From Cardiocondyla obscurior (taxonomy: Eukaryota > Arthropoda > Insecta > Hymenoptera > Formicidae), in contig NC_091865.1 in NCBI RefSeq assembly GCF_019399895.1, forward strand, positions 6,019,001 through 6,083,000: a DNA stretch of 64,000 nucleotides, in the 5' to 3' direction. Shown here piece by piece: positions 54,342-64,000 of the stretch (positions within the stretch are counted from its first letter, which is position 1; each line of letters opens with the position of its first letter). A program made the translations under genes and the position numbers. The notes under the pieces were generated by a model. The model saw nothing but the letters and a program-made list of their open reading frames with translations, was not told the DNA's origin and searched no databases.

Positions 54342-54839
54342 TTATGTGTCAGTAGGTTGTCTGTTGGATTGCTCGTCGTCTAAAGGTAAAATCGTCAGTC
54401 TCGTCAATGGTCGTGTTAAAATGCCCTTTGAGGTAACTATTTTTGCTGATCTGGTAATTCTGTCTGATTCTAGTTGTACACTGTTTACTCGTCCAACATT
54501 CCAATGTAATGGATCTAGCCCTGGCTGTCTTATCAACACCATCTGTTCTTGCTGTAATTGCCTTCCTTTGTTGACCTTTCATTTTTGGCGTAACTGTAAT
54601 TCAGTCAAATATTCATAACTCCACCGCTTCCAAAATTGATGTTTTAATTGTTTGACTCGTTGCCAACGTAACAATCGATTCTCGCGGATCTCCGTTAAAT
54701 CGTGGCAAGAGAAGCTATTCAACGCATCGCCAATTAGAAAATGTCCGGGAGTGGGATAATTTAAATCGGAACTTACAAGGGAATCTCGCAAAATAGAAAA
54801 TTCAAAAAATCTAAAACTTTGCACACATTTAGGAGTCAA
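54342..54839 (-). pseudogene. BEL/Pao 3 integrase C-terminal fragment
   Basis: Minus-strand words DLNYPTPGHFLIGDALNSF, IRENRLLRWQRVKQLKHQFW and RWSYEYLTELQLRQK, then after a frame change DPLHWNVGRVNSVQLESDRI and LTRPLTRLTILPL. They match the C-terminal Pao tail seen in BEL/Pao 1 and 2. It is 5' truncated at 54840 and a pseudogene. Confidence 0.8.
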
Positions 54840-54849
54840 TATTAGATGA

Positions 54850-55148
54850 ATTTAAAAAATGGACGATCTTGATGCATCAAGACTGAGATTGCGACTAACT
54901 GCTCAGTATAAATTGTTGCTAGGCTTAGCTGACCTGCCTTTGTTCCTAAGGACGTTCACATAATATTACAAGATAGCCCGAGTTTCAAGAAAAATGACAC
55001 TTATCAGGTTGCCTACGTGACCGGATAAGATGTTATAAACAGTTCGGTGCCAGGAAAGCCAGGAAAATAAAAGAAAAGAAGGGTCTTTAAGCGCTTAAAG
55101 AGAATATCGTTTTGCATTTTTTTCTAATATTTTTCCTTTCAAAAACAA
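54850..55148 (-). repeat. LTR-like remnant related to BEL/Pao 2
   Basis: Contains, in reverse, GTCCTTAGGAACAAAGGCAG and ATCCGGTCACGTAG-like words that also occur in the BEL/Pao 2 LTR. The rest is diverged. Boundaries are uncertain. Confidence 0.5.
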
Positions 55149-55149
55149 G

Positions 55150-55362
55150 GCTGTTGTAGGACCGAAAATGGAGTTTTTGGACCTTGTTCCGGAATGGCTT
55201 CCGAGCCACTATGATAGTAGAATATTTCAAAATTCTCGGGTTTTTATGAGATTCCAGCAACGTGAGCTAACAGGAATGTTAGTAAGAGACGCAGGATATC
55301 CTGCTCTTACATTTCTTCTAATTCTATTTAGAAATCCTCAAAACGAAGAAGAATACAGGTAA
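55150..55362 (+). pseudogene. second Harbinger family transposase, single exon fragment (H3)
   Basis: VVGPKMEFLDLVPEWLPSH, then YDSRIFQNSRVFMRF, MLVRDAGYPALTFLL and NPQNEEEYR at a GTAAGG donor. The DSRIFQNS and GDAGYPAL-type words mark a HARBI1-like transposase different from H1/H2. The family GDAGY block reads RDAGY here, with the Asp retained. There are no neighbouring exons: downstream is AT-rich and then LINE sequence. Confidence 0.75.
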
Positions 55363-55955
55363 GGCAAACAGATTTTTAAGAAATTTTAAGAAATTTTAAT
55401 TGTATTAAAAAATTTTTTTTTTTTATAATTTTAATTGTTTACCACAATTAATTTTATTTATTGTTATCATAAATGTATAATAAATGTTTATAGACTTTCG
55501 TTTCCGATAGTGTATGAGTAAGACGTGAGATTCTGTGAGTGTATGTTCTGAGGGTGGAAAGGATAGAATAAAAGGGTATTGCGAAGGGGTGCTGTAGTGT
55601 AGAAGGTAGAGGGGTAAGTAAAGTAGAAGGGCTGTTGGAGGGAAGTAAGGGCGGGAAAGGAAAAAAAATTAGATAGAAAAGTAAAGGGTGTGAATATTAG
55701 GAGGTTAGGTGTACGATCGTGAAACAAAGGAATTGAGACAGTAAGACAAAGAAGAACAAAGGAACAAAGGAAGGATAAAAGAGGAAAGAGTAAAGCAGTT
55801 AAAGTGAGTAGGTTAGAAAAAGGAAAGATAAAGTAAAAATGAGTAAAAAAAAAGGAAATAGAGGAAAGAGAAAAAATGGAACTGGAGTTGGAAGGGAAGA
55901 AGGAAACTGAAGGTGGTAAGGAAAAAGGGAAAAAAGGCTAGGAAGGCCTCTTAGA

Positions 55956-56881
55956 GTGGAAATGCTGGGAAGAGAGAGATCGAATAGCTTGCCAATTAAA
56001 CTGGCATTTAGCATGGGTGAAAAAAGGAAAGAAAGGCAGGAAGATAAGGAGGAAAGAATAGAGATAGAAGGTTTTAGGAAGAGTTGCAAGATTGGAAGGT
56101 CACCAGTGAAAGGTGATGAAGGAAAAGGGAAGGAAAGAGATTATGAAGAAGAAGGTACTAGTAAAAATAGATTTGAGGAAGTGATTAAAGAGGTAAGGAA
56201 TGGCTTTGAAAAGTTAAATAAACAGATAGAGGAAGTGAAGGAATGTAAGGCGCAAATTAAGAAGGAGATGGAGGAATTAAAAAAAATGTGGAACAGGGAG
56301 AAAATAGCGCTAGAAGAAAAATTGGATAAAAGATTGAATGAATTAAAAAAAAAAGTGAATGAAAAAGGGGGAAAAAAACAGAAGATACGGCAGAAGAAAT
56401 TGGTTGGAAGATGATGAGCCTGGAAGAAAGAGTAAAAATGATGGAAATGAGAAAGGAAAAAGAAAGAAAGGAATGGAGAAAAAATAATGTAATCATCAGA
56501 GGACTAAAGTTAAAAGAGGAGGGTAAAGTGGCATTGAGAGAAAAGGTGGAAGAAATTTTTGAGAAAATTGGGGTAAAGGCCAAGATAGTGGATGTGAATA
56601 AGATAGGTGAGGTTAACAAGGGGTTACAGTATGGCTTGGGTAAAATTGGAAAGTTTTAAGGATAAAGTAGAGATAATGAGGGAAAAGGGAAATTGAAGGA
56701 GAAAACGGAATGGATAGGGGATGATTTAACGGAGTATGAAAGAAAAGTAGAATGGTGCATTAAGAGGGAAGCAGAAAAATATAAAAAGGAAGGAAAAAAA
56801 GTGAAAATAGGTTATAAAAAACTGGGTGGAAAAAGATTTTTTGGTGTGGGACGATTTAAAAGAGAAACTAAGATTATATGA
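55956..56881 (+). pseudogene. purine-rich LINE ORF1 (nucleic-acid-binding protein)
   Basis: Starts MEMLGRERSNSLPIKL. A long Glu/Lys coiled coil follows (FEEVIKEVRNGFEKLNKQIE...), a frameshift near 56400, then EWRKNNVIIRGLK, the start of the RRM typical of L1-type ORF1 proteins, a stop near 56659, and a last part (IGDDLTEYERKVEWCIKREA, 56693-56881). It would coat LINE RNA as a trimer. Broken. Confidence 0.72.
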
Positions 56882-58190
56882 AGTGGTAAAAGAAATGAAG
56901 AGGAAAGGGGGGAAAGGGAGAAGGATAAGGGAAGACAAGGCAAACATGAGTTTTTAAAAACAGACGGAGAAAGAGAGATAAGGAAAGAGGAAAAGGAAAT
57001 GGGAAAAGAAAAAAAGGGATCAAATTATGAAGAGGATAAAGAAAGAAAAAGAAGAAAAAAAGATAAAAATACAGTGGAAGGTAAAAGGATAATGAAGGTG
57101 GGATTCTGAAATGTGGCGGGATTAGGAAATAAGGATGAGGAGTTCTGGAAAAGACTGGAGGAGTGGGATGTGATTTTTTTATGTGAGACATGGATACAAT
57201 CAAGAGATTGGAGTAAGTTGAAAATGCGTGTGCCAAAAGGATATAAATGGGAAGTAAAAGGAGCAGAGAAGATTAATAAAAAAGGAAGGCCTATAGGGGG
57301 CATAGTGATGGGATGGAGAAAGGAATTAGAGGGGAAAATAATTTTAGGAAGGGACAAGTAAGAAGGAGTATTGGGATTAAAAATAAGAAGTGGAAAAAGA
57401 TGGTGGAAAATTGCAGGAGTATATGTAAATGAGGACTTGGATAAGATACTGGAGGAGATAGTAACGTGGATGGAAGAAAAGGAGGAAGGTGTGGGATGCC
57501 TAATAGGAGGAGATTTTAATTTAAGAACAAGGGAGGAGGGGGGTTTATGGGACGAGGAAGCAGAAAATGATGAAGAGGAAAAAAAAGAGGAGATCAAAGG
57601 ATATAAAGATAACAAATAAAGGTAGGAAGTTTTACAAAGTTTTGGAGAAAAGGGGGTGGAGAATATTAAATGGATGTACCAAAGGGGATAAAGAGGGGGA
57701 ATGGACTTATGCGGGAGGAAGGGGTAACACGGTGATTGATTATGTAATAAGTGATGTGGAATCAAAGAGTAAGATAAGGGAAATGAAAGTAGGGGAGGAT
57801 ATAGAATCGGATCATTTTCCGTTAATAGTGAATTTAGCAAAAAGTGTGAGGAGGGAAAAAGGAGGAGGAAAAGGTAAAAAAAGAGAAAAGATAAGATTAA
57901 ACTGGGATGAAGAGAAGAGAGAATTGTTTAAAGAAAAATATGAAGAGTTGAAAGAAGAAAAAGATAAAAATGGAGAAAGCTGGGAAAGATTATGTAAAAA
58001 GATAAAACTGGTTAAAAAGTGGTTAAAAAAGTAATAAATGGAAGAAAAGAAGATAGGAAGAAACAAGCAAAGGAAGTATGGTGGGATAAAGAATGCAGAG
58101 AAGGCAAAAAGAATGTAAAGAAAGAACTAAAAAAATGGAGAAGAAAAGAGAGTAATGGGGAAGAGTATAGGAAGGCAAGGAGTATATACA

Positions 58191-58545
58191 GGGTGTCTCA
58201 CCCCATGTGTCGAATCCGTTAGGAATAGATAGAACTCGGGTAGACAAATAAGAAACCACCATTTGCAAAATTCTCAATGGTTATTGAGAAAAAAATTAAT
58301 TTGTCTAGCGCAAGAGCGATAAGGAAGCTGCGGGCGAGTGAGCGTGACAGGCGAATGGCTAGGAATGGCGCCGTCGCCTGTCGCGCTCACTCACGCGTGG
58401 CTTCCTTATCGCTCTTGCGCTAGACAAATTAATTTTTTTCTCAATAACCATTGAGAATTTTGCAAAATGGTGTGGGACTTTCTTATTTGTCTACCCGAGT
58501 TTTGTCTATTCCTAACGGATTCGACACATGGGGTGAGACACCCTG
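58191..58545. mobile_element. complete palindromic MITE (CAGGGTGTC family)
   Basis: A 355-bp near-perfect hairpin with CAGGGTGTCTCACCCC ends, flanked by TATA (58187-58190, 58546-58549). The stem includes GCGACAGGCGA and long AATTTTTTTCTCAATAACC arms. No coding. It interrupts the LINE ORF2. The family also occurs at 22837-23348. Confidence 0.9.
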
Positions 58546-60475
58546 TATAAGAAGTTATGTGAAGAGAAAAAAGGGGATAGAGTAAAATAGATGGGAAAAA
58601 AAATAGAAGCAGTAAAGACGGAAGGAGATGTATGGAAAATAATAAATAAGGGAAGGAAGAGGAAGCAGGAAATAAATGAAAAAATTGAATTAAAAGAATG
58701 AGATGAATATTTCAGAGAAATGCTAGGGGGGGTGAAATGGAGGATAGGAGGAGATCTGGAATAAGAGCGGAAAGAAGATGAAGAAAAAGAGCTGGAAAGA
58801 GAAGAATTTGAAATGGCGATAAGAGGATTAAAAAAAAGAAAAGCAGGAAGTGATGACTTAGAAAATGAAGTATGGAAATGGGTGGGAGAGGAAGTGAAAG
58901 AAGGATTATGGAAAATTTGTAGAAAAGTATGGAAAGAAGGTGGAATGCCAAAGGAATGGTGGGAGGGTATTGCAGTACCCGTGCTGAAAAAAGGAAAAGG
59001 AGAGAAGGTGGGGGATTACAGAGGAATAACACTGACGCAAACGACGTATAAAGTCTATGCATCGGTGTTATCTAAAAGATTAAGGAAAGATATAGAGGAT
59101 AAAGGTATATTACCGCAGAGTCAGGCGGGTTTTAGGAAAAATATGGGAACGATAGATCAGATTTTTATATTAAATTTTCTGATTAACAGAAAGATTGAAG
59201 AGAAAGAAGGAAAAATTGTGATAGCATTTATAGATATGAAGGCAGCGTTTGACTCCGTGGACAGAAGAAAGCTAGTGGAAGCTATGAGGAAAAAAGGAGT
59301 AAGAGAAAGTTTGGTAAAAAGATGTGAAGAGATATTAGAAGAAACGTATGTAAGGTAAGGGTAAGAAATGAGGAAGAAGAGAGTTTCTGGACTGGGAAGG
59401 GAGTGAGACAGGGATGTCCGTTGAGCCCGAGTTTGTTTACAGTGCTATTGGCAGATATAGATGAGGAATTAGAAAAAGGGGGGTGGGGTGGAATTAAAAT
59501 TGAAAGAAAAAAGATTTTCTCATTAGCATATGTGGATGATGTGGCTCTGGTGGCAGAAAATGAGGCAGGAATGAAGGGCATGATAAAAACTTTAGAAGAA
59601 TATGTGGAAAAAAAAGGTTTAGCGGTGAATGTAGGGAAAACAAAGATATTAAGATGTAGGAAAGGAGGTGGAAAATGGAAAAAGGTAAAGTGGAATTGGA
59701 AGGGAAAGGAAATTGAAGAAGTAAAGAATTTTAGATATCTTGGTTATACAGTCACGAGAAATGGAGACCAGAGGGAACATGTGAGAGAAAGGGTTAAAAA
59801 GGCGACAAAGGTAATGGGACAAGTTTGCGGCTTGGGGAGGAGTAAATTTGGAAAAGATTGGAGTGGAAGGATATGGTTGTTTGATAGACTAGTATGGTCT
59901 GTGGCAAATTATGGGGTAGAAATATGGGGGTGGAGGAAAAGGGAGGAAGTGGAGAGCTTGCAGGACAGGTACTTAAGGTGACTGTTAGGTGTGAAAAGGC
60001 AAGTACCGGGATATATGATAAGAGAAGAATTACAAAGAGAAAAGTTAAGAGGTAAAGCTGGAATGAGGGCATGGAAATATGAGATGAGACTGGACGAAGG
60101 AAGAGGAGGAGAATTAGCAAAGTGGTGTTGGGAGGAAATTAAAGAAAAAGCAAGGGAGGGAAAAGCAATAGGAAAATGGAAAAAGGAAAGCGAAGAATAT
60201 TATAAAAAAATGGGTTAGTCGATAAAGAAAATGGAGAAAAAGAGGATAAAGGGGGAGTTGAGAGGGAAGTATTAATTGAAAGAAATAAAGAGATACAAAA
60301 AAAGAGAGTAAAGAAAAAATAATAGAATCAAGATTCAATAAGATTTATAAAAGAATTAAGAAAGAGGGGATCCAGAGTATTTGAAAAAGGGATGGAAGGA
60401 AGAGAGATGGATGAGAATGGCAAGATTCAGATTAGGAAATTAAATGAAGGGATGGATATAGATACTGAGAAAGTG

Positions 60476-61608
60476 TGTAACGATGCCCCCGGAAGGAGCA
60501 TCGTTCCCAGTGAAGAACAGGCGAGACGACCATCCTCTCGGCCAGGCAAGGGAGCGCGGGGGGCTCCCGAAGAAACCGATCATCGAAATACGTAATTATA
60601 ACGAGTACCGCGGAACGCGCCAAGTCCCGCGGAACGAGCGTATCCGAGCGGCCCCGAACTCATCCGAGCGAGCGCGACGCGCACGGTACCGCGGAATACC
60701 ACGGCCGGCGCCACGAACAAGGATACCCCCGGATATAGCCTTGTGCGATATAAAAAGCCGAACTCGGGGAAGTCGCGCACCGTTCTCGTGCCGTTCGCTT
60801 CACAGCGAACATCCGAACCGAACCGACTCCTGGAGCAAGCAAACCAACGGGGTGGAGCGAACTCCGTCTCGGTCAGGAACTCCTGACGCTTGCACCGCAG
60901 AGGAATCTTCCTGCCGAACGCAACTTAGACTGATACGACCGGCTCGTGGGGTGAAGCGCACTTCGCCTCCTTCGAGCGATCTCGATCCCGGATCGACAGT
61001 CATCTTGCCTAGGCGAAAATATCCATTCGCACCGTTGCACAAAACCGGGGTGGAGAGATCTCCGCCTCGGCCGAGTACTCTCGGCTACTGCAACACCGAA
61101 AAGGTGCTCCATCCTCCCCGCTGTCCGAATACCGCGTTCGCGCCGCGATCTAAGCGTTAAGTCGATCACCGCGTCTCGCGCCGCGTGCATAGATCAGGCC
61201 CCGCCCAGGCCCGCGACTCGGGGAAATACTCGCGCCGCTAACCCCGCGCTCCGATTAGGGCGTTATCTAGGCGGCTGCCGAAAACCTGTAACGGCCCGCC
61301 CGTCATAGATCCGCGTATCGATTACCACCGTACCGATCAAGCGCATACACGCGCCAATTACCGCGTCATCGTGAATCTATTGTTAAATTCGTGTTCGTCC
61401 GGCGACGTCTCAATCACGCGTTCGTCATAATTGGCTTAAATGTATTCTACTCTATTAATTGAATAAAGTATCAATTAATTGTTACATAAAACCACGTCTC
61501 GTGCATTCTCGGACCTATCAATTCACTCGCGAATCCTGTCCGCCCGGCGAGCACGTCCGGGCACTCTCGCTTGCAAGATATTCGCGGCCAGGAATTACGG
61601 TCGTTTCA
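60476..61608 (-). mobile_element. solo LTR f (1133 bp) in the purine-rich LINE
   Basis: TGTAACGATGC to GGTCGTTTCA on the plus strand, flanked by AGTG (60472-60475, 61609-61612). It is the reverse-orientation relative of solo LTR c (23895-24965), with the same termini and three double stem-loop modules (60849-60887, 60948-60988, 61047-61086). GC-rich against purine-rich surroundings. Confidence 0.9.
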
Positions 61609-61940
61609 AGTGAAAAAGGAAGAAAATGCAGGATGTGCGAAGAAAAAGAAGAAACATGGGAACATGTATGAACAGAATGTATAGATTGGGGAGAGGGGAG
61701 AAATTGGGAGGAAGTAGTAGAAGAAATTTTGGGAGAGGAAGGAAAGGGAGAAGAATGGTTGGTAATATTGGAAAGAATCAGGAAAGGGATGGGTATAAAT
61801 AAAAGTGTGAATGGATAAAAAAAATTGGAGACAAAATTAAATATAGAAAAAGATAAAAAGAAAAAGCATTGGAAGCGAGATCGGGTCCAAGATGAATGAA
61901 TGAGAAAAGTATGGCATAATTTGTAGGTGTGGGTGAACGC

Positions 61941-61942
<2 letters not shown>

Positions 61943-61970
<28 letters not shown>
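61943..61970. repeat. (TC)n microsatellite
   Basis: An uninterrupted TC run of about 14 units just after the LINE coding end. Confidence 0.97.
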
Positions 61971-61974
<4 letters not shown>

Positions 61975-62330
61975 GTGCGTTTTTGGCGTAGTTTTAAGAA
62001 AAGCGTGCGAAAAGGCGGAAAAAAGGCGTTATTTTTTGTAAGGTTTGTAGGTAAAGGAAGAAGAAGAACGCTTGAAGAAAGAAGAGAAAATGTAAAAAGA
62101 AGAAAGGAAAATTGTAAAATGTCAATTGGAAATAGTTGCATGGGTCTAGAGATTGTGAAGAGTAAAATAAGTGGCATAAAGAATGTATAAAGAAAGTAGA
62201 ATGGAAGGAAAGGTTTTGGGCGTAAATTGTAAAGGGAATAAGAAAGTGTATAAGAAAAATGGAAAATGGAATGTACAGGTGTGGAAATAATTATTGAAAA
62301 AAGTAAAATATAGTAAAGTAAAGTAAATTA

Positions 62331-63569
62331 GTAATAGATGTTCTCCGCGAGCGAAGTGCTGTTTTTGTGATCCGTGAAACGGTTTTGTTTCGTCGTCACC
62401 GACTCAGCCGCTCTCGGGAAGTTTTAAGGAAGTTGATCCGGTGTAATAATAGCCTCCCGTGTTCTCCTCAAGTCGGCCGTTTTTATTGAAGTTGAGCAAG
62501 AGGCTCAACGCTCTAGCAAACCTTGTGTGGCCTTTTGCTGACCGGCGATCGGCCCGCGTACAATAGTCAGAGATATACTATAGTAACGTCGGGGTTATCG
62601 GTTTTAATTTTGTACATGTTTTAGCCCGTTTTAGAAATAATGTGTTTATCGCGCTTGTTTATTCGGTCGACGCTCGCTCATCTTTATTTTTATTTTATTG
62701 TTTATCCTCGCTTACTGTTCGAACAACAATACGGTTTCGCGTTACATTTTATTTTAAATTATAACGAATTTGATATGGTCATTTTTAATTATCCGAACAG
62801 GTTTAGCATACAGTTTGTTCGAATCTTTAAATTGAGATTAACGGGAAAAATCCTGCGTTCGATCGACTGCGTTCATAAACGAATGAAATTCAACGCTGTG
62901 CGCCTAGAATTCGCTCGTTCTCGTAGGCCGTAGAAACGTTGGGTCGCATCTGGCGCAGGGGACGTAATGCCCAGCAATAAGGGTAGCCCAGAATTACGTA
63001 ACAACAGGGTTCTCCCGCGCTTTCCGCCGCCCTACATAAACCAAATGTAAGCGCTTTAACATAGCGACTCGTTAACCCTCTCGACCCTCGTAATACCGCG
63101 AGTACATTCGTAATACTTAAACATTCCCGATTCCAACGAGCGGTGACGATTAAAAAAAAAAAAAAAAAAATTCTCCTGCTCTTCTACCAACGTTATTTCG
63201 GAGACAACAGCTAATAAATGCACTCACATTGTGAAATTAATCCGATAAAATGTAACAGCTAGTGCAACCAAGTTTAGAAACAAGGACAAGTGAAAATTAT
63301 TTTTACGTTGCAAAAGCTTATAATATTTTAAACTGTAATATTAATGTAAGGAAATAATTGGTTTTTTTTTAGTGGGATTGCTGATGTTAATGCCAAATAA
63401 AAAAAAAATGTAATGTTTGACGAGATAAATTTTAATATCATAAATATTACAAATATTCGCGAGAGTTTAAAAATCTTCATAACGATTAATTAATAATTTT
63501 TTCGGCTGAATTAATCCTACGTATTTGCAAAGCGGTAGCGAATAAAAGTAAAATTGCATTGTTAAATTT
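62331..63569. other. unassigned stretch
   Basis: Moderately GC-rich to 63.1 kb, then AT-rich. A 97-codon ORF (62640-62933) has no recognisable domain. TCTGGCGCAGGGGACG near 62950 resembles an LTR primer-binding junction, and TGTTCTCCGCG at about 62339 could start such an LTR, but no second copy lies in the window. An 18-nt A run is at about 63152-63170. Confidence 0.3.
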
Positions 63570-64000
63570 AAAAAATATTTTTTTTTGTTTTTTGGACATA
63601 TTTTGGCTACTGGTGAAGATAGGAAGCTCGGAATAGGCCCGTATGCATTTCCCTTAAGTGCCGCACAATGCTACGTTGCCAGATATCAAAAATATTTATT
63701 TCTGTTTTTTGGCTATATAACTGCTACTGGTGAAAGTAGAGAGCTCGGAATAGGTTCGTATGCATCTTTTTCAAATTCCGCACATTGCTACGTTGCCTGA
63801 TTAAAAAAATATTTTTTTTTGTTTTTTTGGCAAAAATTCGGCTACTGGTAAAAATAAAAAATTCGGAATAAACTCGTATGCATTTTTTTTAAGTTTCTCA
63901 CAATGCTGCGTTGCCAAATTTCAAAAATATTTTTTTTTGTTTTTTGACCATATCTTAATTACTGATAAAAGTAAAAAGCTTGGAATAGGACCGTATGAAT
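63570..64000. repeat. tandem repeat, period about 117-118 bp, to the window end
   Basis: Four successive units begin with A/T tracts (AAAAATATTTTTTTTTGTTTTTTG) followed by GCTACTGGTGAA-type and CGTATGCAT words. The CTACTGG landmark falls at 63607, 63724, 63842 and (as TTACTGA) 63959. Units are only about 75-85 percent alike. The repeat runs off the window. Confidence 0.88.

Larger units (their letters stand above)
57113..61820 (+). pseudogene. purine-rich LINE ORF2: endonuclease-reverse transcriptase, heavily interrupted
   Basis: Endonuclease: NVAGLGNKDEEFW, FLCETWIQSRDW, CLIGGDFNLRTREEGGLW, YVISD and SDHFPL, with a stop at 57359 and a frameshift near 57570. After the MITE the reverse transcriptase begins: LKKRKAGSDDLENEVWKW, KVGDYRGITLTQTTYKVYAS, GFRKNMGTIDQIFIL, AFIDMKAAFDSVD, GVRQGCPLSPSLF and the active site LAYVDDVALVAE. 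The C-terminus is split by solo LTR f; beyond it a CCHC-type knuckle (CRMCEEKEETWEHV) with a TGA just after. It encodes the nicking and cDNA-making enzyme of the LINE. Confidence 0.82.
55490..62330 (+). mobile_element. purine-rich LINE (Jockey/I-like), interrupted by a MITE and a solo LTR
   Basis: The plus strand is strikingly rich in A and G for over 5 kb. ORF1 (coiled coil plus RRM-like) is followed by ORF2 (APE endonuclease, reverse transcriptase, C-terminal zinc knuckle). A palindromic MITE (58191-58545) and solo LTR f (60476-61608) are inserted in ORF2. Several stops and frameshifts. The 5' limit near 55490 and the 3' limit are not sharp; a (TC)n tract lies at 61943-61970. The clade is not settled. 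Confidence 0.82.

Noticed and set aside
55488..60340. Long minus-strand ORFs rich in Phe, Leu, Ser, Pro that look like membrane proteins (e.g. 57025-57840)
   Set aside because: They are the complement of the purine-rich LINE coding strand, where a pyrimidine-rich complement rarely contains stops. No start context, homology or independent evidence.
1..64000. tRNA, rRNA or other RNA genes
   Set aside because: No cloverleaf with A and B boxes or ribosomal word was recognised by eye; the tRNA-Tyr complement words are primer-binding sites only.

Overview
The window is a eukaryotic, almost purely transposon-built stretch. I found no host single-copy gene and no RNA gene. The element set (P-element/THAP9-type transposase, PIF/Harbinger with a Myb/SANT partner gene, BEL/Pao primed by tRNA-Tyr, several Gypsy families, R1-like and Jockey/I-like LINEs, a chuvirus-like glycoprotein remnant) and the spliceosomal introns point to an insect. 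A hymenopteran, probably an ant, is my inference and is not proved by any host gene.

Layout. 0-2.3 kb: Harbinger copy H1 (minus) carrying a solo LTR and a TTAA-flanked MITE. 2.3-2.9 kb: 5' half of a chuvirus-like glycoprotein (minus). 2.98-8.78 kb: a complete Gypsy element (C, minus) with target duplication ATAG and a single 1473-aa gag-pol. 8.90-19.51 kb: a complete BEL/Pao element (1, minus) with target duplication CAAAG, carrying inside it an R1-like LINE (9.63-13.62 kb, plus, 15-bp duplication). 19.5-22.8 kb: a decayed P-type transposase gene (minus) with a 360-bp solo LTR. 22.8-23.35 kb: two half-palindromic MITEs. 23.36-27.2 kb: Harbinger copy H2 (transposase plus, Myb gene minus) with a 1.07-kb solo LTR and the same TTAA MITE. 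27.3-29.0 kb: two more solo LTRs. 28.4-29.5 kb: 3' half of the chuvirus-like glycoprotein (plus). 29.8-41.0 kb: Gypsy A1 (minus) split by a complete BEL/Pao 2 (31.27-37.73 kb, plus) whose LTRs look identical. 41.0-42.1 kb: a 1.05-kb element with about 300-bp terminal inverted repeats and an unidentified two-exon 120-aa gene. 42.65-45.54 kb: Gypsy A2 (plus), truncated. 45.55-46.1 kb: MADF-type gene fragment. 46.6-53.9 kb: Gypsy B (plus) with an extra ORF in its leader. 54-55.4 kb: BEL/Pao and Harbinger scraps. 55.5-62 kb: a purine-rich LINE broken by a palindromic MITE and a 1.13-kb solo LTR. 63.57-64 kb: a tandem repeat of about 117 bp.

How it works together: this is a nesting ground. Precise target-site duplications let many insertions be ordered (LINE into BEL/Pao 1; BEL/Pao 1 next to the P remnant; BEL/Pao 2 into Gypsy A1, with A2 showing the empty site). 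Most coding regions carry one to several stops or frameshifts. Gypsy C is open throughout but has lost an integrase Asp. The points most worth a second look are the TIR element with its unknown spliced gene, the two Gypsy A copies that share the same inactivating changes, a double stem-loop module with compensatory changes in three solo LTRs, and a glycoprotein split as if by a roughly 26-kb inversion at MITE copies.
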